The notes under the pieces: model-generated
The model's database searches: none
Seen by the model: only the letters and a program-made list of their open reading frames with translations
Told to the model about the DNA's origin: nothing
In this document: one piece after another, positions 1-5,504 of the stretch
Position numbering within the stretch: the stretch's first letter is position 1
How the letters are laid out: every line of letters starts with the position of its first letter
Position numbers and translations under genes: made by a program
Source of the DNA: Candidatus Melainabacteria bacterium
GTDB lineage: Bacteria > Cyanobacteriota > Vampirovibrionia > 2-02-FULL-35-15
Assembly (NCBI GenBank): GCA_023250175.1
Contig: JAHFBD010000062.1
Location: 3,693-10,609, forward strand
Length of the DNA stretch: 6,917 bases
Reading direction: 5' to 3'

Positions 1-409
1 GTATAAAATTTTCATTAATAGCTATACCATAAGCAAACAAAGAATCTGGATTATTAAATGCAAGCTCAAAATCTTTATCATCAGTGGTGTAGTTAGGATT
101 TTGAACTATTGAACCTGCAAATTTAGAATTTAGATTGTTTCTTGCAAGTTCTTTATCAGTATCTTCTACAGCATAGTCATGGTTTTGTGTTATTGATTCT
201 GCAAATGCAGAATCAATATTATTTCTGGCAATATCTATATCTTCTTGATGAACAGGATATCCTGGGTTTAACGTAACTCCCCCAGCAAAAGCACTATTTA
301 TGTTATTTCTGGCAATATCGATATCGGTTTGTTCCACTCTATAATTTGGATTTATTGTAATTCCAAAGGCAAATAAAGTATCTGGATTATTTCTCACAAA
401 CTCAATATC
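1..409 (-). repeat. Array of 28-residue (84-bp) diverged repeats
   Basis: There are four full units and one partial: 326-409, 242-325, 158-241, 74-157 and 1-73. They encode residues 181-208, 209-236, 237-264, 265-292 and 293-316 of the secreted protein. The consensus is D[IFK][DE]-x-[AV][RF]NN-x-[DN][ST]-x-FA-x-[GS][IV]-x-x-N-x-x-Y followed by a variable acidic or polar tail. Most strongly kept are D1, N7, N8, F13, A14, N20 and Y23. Unlike the Ser-rich array the copies are well diverged, so they look like old, individually folded structural units. I do not recognise them as any named repeat family. The array continues beyond the window. Confidence 0.88.
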
Positions 410-949
410 TTCCCTTGTAATTACTGAGGTGTGAGCTGAAGCTGCACCACCTATACCAGTACTAGGTACTATTGGAGGTGCTGAAGGTATAGCTGTAGTG
501 GAAGTAGAACCAGAAGAGGAGCTGATTTCAGTAGTATGGGTAGGTGCGCCAGAAGAAGAGGAGCTAATTTCAGTAGTAGTAGTGGTCGAACCAGAAGAAC
601 TCGTTGTAACTGGAGCAACAGTGCCAGAAGAACTGGTGGTTGTAGAGATGACAGAACCAGAAGAACTCGTTGTAACTGGAGCAATAGTACCAGAAGAACT
701 GGTAGTTGTAGAGATGACAGAACCAGAAGAACTCGTTATAGCTGGAGCAACAGTGCCAGAAGAACTGGTTGTCGTTGGAGTAACAGAACCAGAAGAACTT
801 ATTGTATTTGTTGAACCGCTAGAAGAGCCTGAAGGAGCGGTTTGTGCTGATGAGGTAGAAATATATGAAAAATTTAACAAGCCCAGAAGAAACATTATAA
901 TGACCAATACAATAGAATCCTTTTTATTAAACCAACTAAACAAATTCAT
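1..949 (-). CDS. Secreted Ser/Thr-rich tandem-repeat protein, 3'-truncated by the window edge
   Basis: The first 316 residues are visible with no stop; the 3' end lies outside the window. The N-terminus is a classic Sec signal peptide: basic FNKKD (residues 7-11), a hydrophobic core at about 13-27, and a likely signal peptidase I site after SSA (residue 35, before Q36). Residues 37-156 are almost only S, T, G, P, A and V, built on an 11-residue SSSG[ST]V-type repeat. After a Pro-rich spacer (155-180), a different 28-residue repeat begins at 181 and is still running at the edge. The start ATG at 949 has a strong GGAG Shine-Dalgarno 5 nt upstream. I do not recognise the family. The architecture (export signal, extended low-complexity stalk, repeated folded units) suggests a surface or secreted protein, possibly adhesive; that role is inference. 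The gene sits 67 bp downstream of the pabA-like gene on the same strand. Antisense ORFs over the repeats are artefacts of Ser codon bias. Confidence 0.85.
   Translation of the reverse strand, partial: MNLFSWFNKKDSIVLVIIMFLLGLLNFSYISTSSAQTAPSGSSSGSTNTISSSGSVTPTTTSSSGTVAPAITSSSGSVISTTTSSSGTIAPVTTSSSGSVISTTTSSSGTVAPVTTSSSGSTTTTTEISSSSSGAPTHTTEISSSSGSTSTTAIPSAPPIVPSTGIGGAASAHTSVITREDIEFVRNNPDTLFAFGITINPNYRVEQTDIDIARNNINSAFAGGVTLNPGYPVHQEDIDIARNNIDSAFAESITQNHDYAVEDTDKELARNNLNSKFAGSIVQNPNYTTDDKDFELAFNNPDSLFAYGIAINENFI
590..799 (-). repeat. Ser-rich tandem repeats: 33-bp units, three 66-bp higher-order copies
   Basis: This array encodes residues 51-120 of the secreted protein. The basic unit is 11 codons, SSSG-[ST]-[VI]-x-[PS]-x-x-T, with six units across residues 51-116. 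Units alternate in type (SSSGSVISTTT and SSSGTVAPVTT), giving a 66-bp higher-order repeat with copies at 722-787, 656-721 and 590-655. The last two copies differ at only about 3 of 66 positions, which points to recent duplication by slippage or unequal recombination. Degenerate EISSSS-type units continue down to about position 500. In protein terms this is probably an extended, possibly glycosylated stalk (inference). Confidence 0.9.
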
Positions 950-965
950 ATACTCTCCCCCCTCA
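950..965 (-). promoter_or_regulatory. Strong Shine-Dalgarno for the secreted repeat protein
   Basis: On the minus strand the sequence just before the ATG at 949 is GAGGGGGGAGAGTAT, with GGAG 5 nt from the start. It is one of the two clear ribosome binding sites in the window and fixes the start, which also gives a proper signal peptide. The 67-bp gap upstream (950-1016) is otherwise AT-rich; I see no convincing promoter or terminator hairpin in it, so read-through from the upstream genes is possible. Confidence 0.75.
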
Positions 966-1016
966 ATAAATAAACCGTTATTAACATAAAACTAAATTTA
1001 ATTTTGACACTTTTAT

Positions 1017-1613
1017 TTAAGAAATATTCTTTACATAACAGGATATTTTTAAAAAATTATTTAATAAATCATGTCCGTATTCCGTTAATATGGATTCCGG
1101 ATGAAATTGTATGCCAATTAAACTCTTATGTACTTTATGTTCTAAAGCCATTACAATATTATCTTTTGTTTTTGCAATTACATTTAATGGTGTATCAATT
1201 AAGCTTTCTAAATCTACAACTAGTGAGTGATATCTTGTAGCAATAAATGGATTTTTAATGTTTGTAAAAACAGATTTTCTATCATGAAATATCTCTGATG
1301 TTTTACCATGCATTAGTTCTGGGGCATTTGTAACTTTACCACCATAGACTTCTCCAATGCACTGGTGTCCCAGGCATACTCCCAAAATAGGAATAGTACC
1401 TGCAAAAATTTTTATTAGTTCTTTGCTTATTCCTGCATTATCGGGTCTTCCTGGTCCTGGAGAAATAACAATATGAGATGGATTTAGTTTTTTAATTTCT
1501 TCTAAAGCAATTTCATCATTCCTGTACACTAAAACATTTTGCTTGAGCTCACCTAAATATTGAACCAGGTTATATGTGAAACTATCATAGTTATCTATTA
1601 CTAGTACACTCAT
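1017..1613 (-). CDS. pabA/trpG: Glutamine amidotransferase subunit of anthranilate / aminodeoxychorismate synthase
   Basis: This is a class I glutamine amidotransferase that hydrolyses glutamine and channels ammonia to a chorismate-using partner, TrpE (tryptophan) or PabB (folate). At 198 residues it has the normal length of a stand-alone PabA/TrpG. It begins VLVIDNYDSFTYNLVQYLGE (4-23), typical of the family. The oxyanion region SPGPGRP is at 51-57, the nucleophile elbow GVCLGHQ at 78-84 has Cys80, RYHSLVV is at 127-133, and FHPES at 170-174 supplies His171 and Glu173, so the catalytic triad is complete. The ATG overlaps the stop of the upstream 73-residue ORF as ATGA, and a modest AAGG lies about 11 nt upstream. 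No trpE or pabB is in the window. In many bacteria one such subunit serves both pathways, so the split between pabA and trpG cannot be decided here. Confidence 0.95.
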   Translation of the reverse strand: MSVLVIDNYDSFTYNLVQYLGELKQNVLVYRNDEIALEEIKKLNPSHIVISPGPGRPDNAGISKELIKIFAGTIPILGVCLGHQCIGEVYGGKVTNAPELMHGKTSEIFHDRKSVFTNIKNPFIATRYHSLVVDLESLIDTPLNVIAKTKDNIVMALEHKVHKSLIGIQFHPESILTEYGHDLLNNFLKISCYVKNIS

Positions 1614-1831
1614 AGATCTAATAACCTTATAGGAAATGCTTTTTTATTTTGTCCAAACAACTGTTCAGTAGCATTGTTAACTAGGTTATATTGTTCTGCA
1701 TTTGGCTTACTATCAAGAATTTCAATACCGATAAACGGGTCTTTTATAATTAGTCCTGCTTTTAGTACTTTATTAACATTAAGAGGAGATCTTAACCAGT
1801 CTTTTCTTACTTTTGTACATAGAAATTTCAT
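1610..1831 (-). CDS. Small protein of unknown function (73 aa), coupled between rfaE1 and pabA
   Basis: I do not recognise this protein. The reading frame is open from 1930, but the ATG at 1831 is preferred because it overlaps the upstream rfaE1 stop as ATGA (TGA at 1828-1830). Its own TGA (1610-1612) overlaps the pabA-like start in the same way. The product starts MKFLCTKVRKDWLRSPLNVN, is basic at the N-terminus, has a hydrophobic, probably beta-forming middle (KAGLIIKDPFIGIEIL, 24-39) and ends in IRLLDL. There is no signal peptide, clear membrane segment or metal-binding cluster, so it is probably a small soluble protein. Two tight overlaps with real genes argue that it is translated. It lacks a good Shine-Dalgarno, which fits coupling to rfaE1 translation. 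A degenerate remnant that keeps its frame by chance is less likely. Confidence 0.65.
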   Translation of the reverse strand: MKFLCTKVRKDWLRSPLNVNKVLKAGLIIKDPFIGIEILDSKPNAEQYNLVNNATEQLFGQNKKAFPIRLLDL

Positions 1832-2856
1832 AAAATTAAATTTAAATGTTCCTCTAGTTCTTTTATATCGGTAACTGCAGTACCATATTTCCGGACTACT
1901 ATACTTGCAGCCAGATTGCCAATAATGCAAGAAGTTGTGAGCTCACCTTTTGTACTTAATCCGCATGCAATGGTTCCTGCAACAGTATCTCCTGCTCCTG
2001 TTACATCAAAAACCTCACTTGCATTAAAGGCTGGTAATATAAATGGTTCGTTTGGATTTGTTGATTTAAATAATGCCATCCCTTCAGAACCTCGAGTAAT
2101 TAAAATATTTTTTGCTTTGGAGATATTTAGTAATTTTTTACCAGCTTTTATTAAACTATTCATATCAAGTATTTGAAATCCAACAGATGTTTCAGTATCT
2201 GGCTGATTTGGAGTAATTAAAAATGCATTTTTAAATCTTTGAAATTTGTGAGATGCATCTACAATTACGGGTATATTGTTTTCGTTTGAGATTTGGATTA
2301 TTGATTTTATAAGTTTATTTGTGCAGACTCCAAGATCATAATCAGAAATTAGTACACAATTTACTTTTTCTATAGTTGATTCAACTTTTCTTATAATAGC
2401 CTCTTCTATCTTAGGACTAATTAATTCTTTACTCAGACGATCTAGTCGTAATAGCTGCTGTTTAAAGATTATTGTGCTTGTTGGATGTTTATGCGCTGTA
2501 GATAAAAGTCTTGTTTTAACGGTGGTAGGTCGTGATTTATCAAACTCAAGTATAGGATGAATTTTATTTTTCATGCATTCTGTTTCTAGAGCTTTTGAAT
2601 ACAAATCATTTCCAACAATACCAACAAGATAACATTTTGCTTTGTAAGAACTTATATTATGAGCTGCATTAGAAGCTCCTCCTAGTGCAAACTCACTGGA
2701 CATATGCTCTAAAACAATGACGGGTGCTTCTCGTGAAATGCGTTCTGGGGAACCTGTTACAAATTCATCGAGAATAATGTCACCGATAACTAAGACAGAA
2801 CCGCTTGATAATTTTTTTATTGAACTAGATAGATTTTTTTTATTTAGTTTGAGCAT
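1828..2856 (-). CDS. rfaE1: D-glycero-beta-D-manno-heptose-7-phosphate kinase (PfkB family)
   Basis: This is a carbohydrate kinase of the ribokinase/PfkB superfamily, closest by motif to the kinase half of HldE/RfaE. That enzyme phosphorylates D-glycero-beta-D-manno-heptose 7-phosphate at O-1 on the way to ADP-heptose for LPS core or surface glycans. Visible motifs are VLVIGDIILDEFVTGSPERI (21-40) followed by SREAPV (41-46), the family's substrate-side signature; the PfkB glycine motif GGASNAAHN (59-67); SDYDLGV (171-177); the nucleotide region ITPNQPD (214-220) and ITRGSEGM (253-260); and the anion hole and catalytic base DVTGAGDT (284-291, base Asp290). At 342 residues it has the kinase domain only, with no C-terminal nucleotidyltransferase, so HldE domain 2 must be a separate gene. 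It overlaps thiE by 17 bp and the next ORF by 4 bp. A kinase for another sugar is the main alternative. Confidence 0.88.
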   Translation of the reverse strand: MLKLNKKNLSSSIKKLSSGSVLVIGDIILDEFVTGSPERISREAPVIVLEHMSSEFALGGASNAAHNISSYKAKCYLVGIVGNDLYSKALETECMKNKIHPILEFDKSRPTTVKTRLLSTAHKHPTSTIIFKQQLLRLDRLSKELISPKIEEAIIRKVESTIEKVNCVLISDYDLGVCTNKLIKSIIQISNENNIPVIVDASHKFQRFKNAFLITPNQPDTETSVGFQILDMNSLIKAGKKLLNISKAKNILITRGSEGMALFKSTNPNEPFILPAFNASEVFDVTGAGDTVAGTIACGLSTKGELTTSCIIGNLAASIVVRKYGTAVTDIKELEEHLNLIL

Positions 2857-3895
2857 GTAATTTAGTACTTTCTGTTAAATACTCTTTTATTTGTTTTGTT
2901 GCTTTATAAGGATTTTTAGAATTCATTATAGCTCTGACAAGAGCTACCTTTTTTGCTCCAGTATTGATAACATCTTTAATGTTTATTTCATTGATACCAC
3001 CAATAGCAAACCACGGAAGCTGTTTTATGTTATCATTGGCCCATTTTACATATTCTAATCCTACTGCATTATAGTCTGGTTTTGTTGGGGTCTCAAATAC
3101 AGGACCAACTCCAATATAATCAGCACTGGACAGTAAACTATTCTGCCCTTGTTTTATTGAATGGGTTGATAGTCCAATTATAAAGCTATAAGGTGTTATT
3201 TTTCTTGCTTCCTGGACAGGTAAATCATCTTGTCCTAAATGAACACCATCTGCATCACAGGCTAATGCTATGTCTACCCTGTCATTTACGATAAACAAAA
3301 TATTTGTATTAGCGATAAGTCTTTTAATTCCTTCAGCAATTTCCAGTATTCTTTTCTCGGTTTCATTTTTTTCTCTCAGTTGAATAATATCTACACCACC
3401 TTCAATTGCTTTTTCAATTATGGTAAAGAAATCTGCATCTGAGTTAAAACCATCTCTGTTAGTTACTAAATAAAGAGAAGAAGTTTTAAGTCTTATTAGT
3501 TTCTCATGTTGCAGTAATTCTTTCTCAATTGTATAAATTTCATAGCGACTATCTTCTAAATACGTTGCATCAATTCCTATTGCTTTACTATACTCAGATA
3601 AAACTCTTAGAGCTTCTTCTAATCTTTTACAGTTAGCCATTAAAACATCTCTCAAGCAAGTTCTTTTTGATGGATTATCTGTGTTTCTTCCAATGTCATT
3701 AATTGATTCTCTATTAAAAACTAAACTTTGTATGTTTGTAAAGGTACTATTAATCTTGTGTCTAATATTTTTAAGTTTTTGTAAGACTTCTGAATCTTCT
3801 TTTATAAATCTGGTCCATTCCTCTAATATTCTAAGGGCTTCTGAAGCTCGATTTGTATTTGCATCAATTATTCGATAGATCTCATTACGTAACAT
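2840..3895 (-). CDS. thiE: Thiamine phosphate synthase with N-terminal ThiD2-like domain
   Basis: The C-terminal part (about 138-345) is a complete ThiE TIM barrel, which joins HMP-pyrophosphate and thiazole phosphate to make thiamine phosphate. Visible motifs are QLREK (172-176), NDR (204-206), DGVHLGQDD (216-224), GLSTHS (241-246), GVGPVFETPTKP (262-273) and AIGGI (297-301). The N-terminal part (about 1-135) is an all-helical extension like that of cyanobacterial ThiE proteins and matches what has been called the ThiD2 domain, reported as an HMP-phosphate kinase. It shows an internal duplication: AN-x2-R-x2-EALR-x-L-x-E at 12-26 and again at 87-101. If that assignment is right, one polypeptide would do two consecutive steps. 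The length of 351 fits the fused form. The stop lies inside the rfaE1 start region (17-bp overlap), and rnd ends 15 bp upstream. Confidence 0.93.
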   Translation of the reverse strand: MLRNEIYRIIDANTNRASEALRILEEWTRFIKEDSEVLQKLKNIRHKINSTFTNIQSLVFNRESINDIGRNTDNPSKRTCLRDVLMANCKRLEEALRVLSEYSKAIGIDATYLEDSRYEIYTIEKELLQHEKLIRLKTSSLYLVTNRDGFNSDADFFTIIEKAIEGGVDIIQLREKNETEKRILEIAEGIKRLIANTNILFIVNDRVDIALACDADGVHLGQDDLPVQEARKITPYSFIIGLSTHSIKQGQNSLLSSADYIGVGPVFETPTKPDYNAVGLEYVKWANDNIKQLPWFAIGGINEINIKDVINTGAKKVALVRAIMNSKNPYKATKQIKEYLTESTKLHAQTK

Positions 3896-3910
3896 TGTTT
3901 TTATACCTGT

Positions 3911-4540
3911 TTAATGTGCAAAGAAATCTACATATCCTAACAAATCTAACCTTGCTAATATAGGTAAAAATTTATTAACCTCTTCTACTATTTCTAGTCG
4001 GTTTTCTCTTTTTAAAAAACTAACAAGTTTATGATAAGCAGGTATAAGAAAAAGCACATCACTTGCAGCATATTTGATTTGATCTTTTGTTAATTCTGGT
4101 GCACCCCAGTCAGTTGATTGGTTGCTTTTATCAATATCGATACTTAGTGTTTCTTTTAACAAATCTTTTAAGCTGTGTTTATCTGTATAAGTACGACATA
4201 GCTTGCTTGCTGATTTTGTACAAAATACATTTACCAGGTTAATATCAAGCCAATAATATAAAAATGCTAAATCAGTTCTTGCAAAATGAAAGATTTTTTT
4301 TATGTTACTATTTTCAAAAAGCTTTTTTAAATTAGGAGAATTTTTAGTTTGTTCAATCTTTACTAAAGTAACCTTTTCACTTTTATCGCACATTTGGACT
4401 AGACAAAGTCTATCTCTGAAGGGGTTTAATCCCATCATCTCACAGTCAACAGATAATAGATCTGAAGCAGAGTAGTGTTCTAGTAATTCACTGGTTAAAT
4501 CGTTTTTTAATACTTGAATGTTGTCAAAGTTAATTTTCAC
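3911..4540 (-). CDS. rnd: Ribonuclease D-like 3'-5' exonuclease, short form
   Basis: This is a DEDD-family 3'-5' exoribonuclease, probably acting on tRNA or other structured RNA 3' ends. ExoI motif SVDCEMMGLNP (30-40) gives Asp32 and Glu34, ExoII FHFARTDLAFL (84-94) gives Asp90, and ExoIII IKYAASDVLFL (155-165) gives Tyr157 and Asp161, so the two-metal set is complete and of the DEDDy type. The segment between ExoII and ExoIII (CTKSASKLCRTYTDKHSLK) matches RNase D proteins well. At 209 residues it is only the catalytic domain: the HRDC domains of E. coli RNase D (about 375 residues) are absent, as in the short RNase D forms of several phyla. The start is GTG, with no strong Shine-Dalgarno, 10 bp after the rpsI stop. 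The position behind rplM-rpsI fits a housekeeping RNA role. Confidence 0.9.
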   Translation of the reverse strand: MKINFDNIQVLKNDLTSELLEHYSASDLLSVDCEMMGLNPFRDRLCLVQMCDKSEKVTLVKIEQTKNSPNLKKLFENSNIKKIFHFARTDLAFLYYWLDINLVNVFCTKSASKLCRTYTDKHSLKDLLKETLSIDIDKSNQSTDWGAPELTKDQIKYAASDVLFLIPAYHKLVSFLKRENRLEIVEEVNKFLPILARLDLLGYVDFFAH

Positions 4541-4550
4541 ACCAATGTTC

Positions 4551-4970
4551 TTATCTCTTTGAGAACTGGAAGCGTTTTCTTGCTTTCTTACGTCCGTATT
4601 TTTTACGTTCTTTACTTCTTGGATCTCTGGTTAATAAACCTTCTGGTTTTAAAGTAGCTTTGTTATTTAGGTTAACAGTTACTAATGCTCTTGCTATTCC
4701 TAATCTTATTGCATCGGCTTGACCTGAAAGTCCGCCACCATGTACTTTTGCTATGATGTCATATTTATCTTCTGTTTGAGTAGCTTGAAGAGGTTTTTTT
4801 ATTAAATTAAGATAGGTTGAAACATTTCCAAGATAAGCTACAGGTTCTTTGCCATTAATTAAAAACTTACCTTTTCCTGGTCTTAAAAAAACTCTTGCAA
4901 TTGCTGTTTTTCTTCTGCCCGTTGCTATGAATTGTATACTTTTATCGTGTTTTGTTACTGTTCTTGGCAA
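4551..4970 (-). CDS. rpsI: 30S ribosomal protein S9 (uS9)
   Basis: S9 is a small-subunit head protein whose C-terminal tail reaches the P-site tRNA. The 139-residue product carries the family signatures ATGRRKTAIARV (16-27), VHGGGLSGQADAIRLGIA (76-93), LLTRDPRSKERKKYGRKK (112-129) and the invariant FSKR terminus (136-139). The start codon is TTG at 4970-4968. It is well supported because an AAGGAG Shine-Dalgarno sits 8 nt upstream, directly after the rplM stop, and no methionine codon occurs anywhere later in the frame. It lies 14 bp behind rplM, the usual L13-S9 pair. Confidence 0.98.
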   Translation of the reverse strand: MPRTVTKHDKSIQFIATGRRKTAIARVFLRPGKGKFLINGKEPVAYLGNVSTYLNLIKKPLQATQTEDKYDIIAKVHGGGLSGQADAIRLGIARALVTVNLNNKATLKPEGLLTRDPRSKERKKYGRKKARKRFQFSKR

Positions 4971-4978
4971 ATCAAATT

Positions 4979-4984
4979 CTCCTT
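4979..4984 (-). promoter_or_regulatory. Shine-Dalgarno that fixes the TTG start of rpsI
   Basis: The minus strand reads AAGGAG here, immediately after the rplM TAA (4985-4987) and 8 nt before the TTG. Because the gene has no ATG in frame, this site decides the start. Ribosomes finishing rplM would sit on it, which favours coupled synthesis of L13 and S9. Confidence 0.85.
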
Positions 4985-5434
4985 TTATTTTTTAAATTTC
5001 TCTGATCTCAATTCCCATTTTTTTGGTTTTTGTGCTGTGTGTTTATGAGTACTACCTTGGTAAACGTTTAGCTTTGTAGATTGTTGTTCACCTAGTGTTG
5101 TATGTGGTAACATTCCACGAACTGCTTTTTCTATTAGTCTTTCAGGACGTTTTTCTCTGAGTTGCTTAGCTGTTTCAGTTTTAAATCCACCGGGTATCCC
5201 GCTATGTCTATAATAGGTTTTTTGTAGTTCTTTTTTTCCGGTTAATATAACTTTTTCTGCATTAATTATAATTACAAAATCACCGACATCTACGTTTGGA
5301 GTATATTCTGGCTTGTGCTTGCCTCTTAATAAAGTTGCAACATCAGTAGCTAATCTACCTAATGGTTGGCCTTGAGCATCTATTAGCCACCAACTTCTTT
5401 CCACTTCACCTTTTTTTGCTAAATATGTTTTCAT
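4985..5434 (-). CDS. rplM: 50S ribosomal protein L13 (uL13)
   Basis: L13 is an early-assembly protein of the large subunit. The 149 residues show the expected blocks: MKTYLAKKGEVERSWWLIDA (1-20) with QPLGRLAT (23-30), GDFVIIINAEKVILTGKK (51-68), YYRHSGIPGGFK (74-85), AVRGMLPHTTLG (104-115) and LNVYQGSTHKHTAQKP (122-137). The length is normal. The ATG at 5434 gives the standard MKTY N-terminus. No Shine-Dalgarno is evident, and the likely promoter lies only about 20 bp upstream, so the mRNA leader would be very short. It is the first gene of the minus-strand run. Confidence 0.98.
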   Translation of the reverse strand: MKTYLAKKGEVERSWWLIDAQGQPLGRLATDVATLLRGKHKPEYTPNVDVGDFVIIINAEKVILTGKKELQKTYYRHSGIPGGFKTETAKQLREKRPERLIEKAVRGMLPHTTLGEQQSTKLNVYQGSTHKHTAQKPKKWELRSEKFKK

Positions 5435-5447
5435 TTTGAATTGATAG

Positions 5448-5460
5448 AAAATATATTATA
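5448..5460 (-). promoter_or_regulatory. Candidate sigma70-type -10 box for the rplM-rpsI run
   Basis: The minus strand reads TATAAT at 5460-5455 in the 70-bp gap between the PilO-like gene and rplM. The region 15-18 nt further upstream has no good TTGACA match, so the call rests on a perfect -10 box and its position. Transcription would start near 5448, giving a leader of about 14 nt. No terminator hairpin is visible in the gap, so some read-through from the PilO-like gene is possible. Confidence 0.5.
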
Positions 5461-5504
5461 CCGTATTTTGAGTAATAAGTAGTCCTATAACAGCTAATTA
5501 CAAA

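Noticed and set aside
590..799. Regular repeats considered as a CRISPR array
   Set aside because: The units are contiguous without unique spacers, stay in frame, and encode an 11-residue peptide repeat.
469..814. Further ORFs over the repeat array (minus 469-684, plus 536-814)
   Set aside because: These are alternative frames of the same repeat. They stay open only because of the biased codons and show no start signal.
498..989. Plus-strand ORF of 163 codons rich in PEELVV repeats
   Set aside because: It is the antisense of the Ser-rich repeat array. The minus-strand frame has a signal peptide, a strong ribosome site and a longer open frame covering the same bases.
950..1016. Promoter or terminator between pabA and the secreted repeat gene
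   Set aside because: Only AT-rich sequence is seen, with no paired -35/-10 boxes on the minus strand and no stem-loop followed by T residues.
1004..1240. Plus-strand ORF of 78 codons opposite pabA
   Set aside because: It lies antisense to a well-supported gene, is Leu-rich with no recognisable domain, and has no ribosome site. The same applies to the plus-strand ORFs at 1674-1874, 1916-2176 and 3681-3878.
1832..1930. Longer version of the 73-residue ORF starting at 1930
   Set aside because: The extra 33 residues lie wholly within the end of rfaE1 in another frame, and the ATG at 1831 gives the coupled ATGA arrangement.
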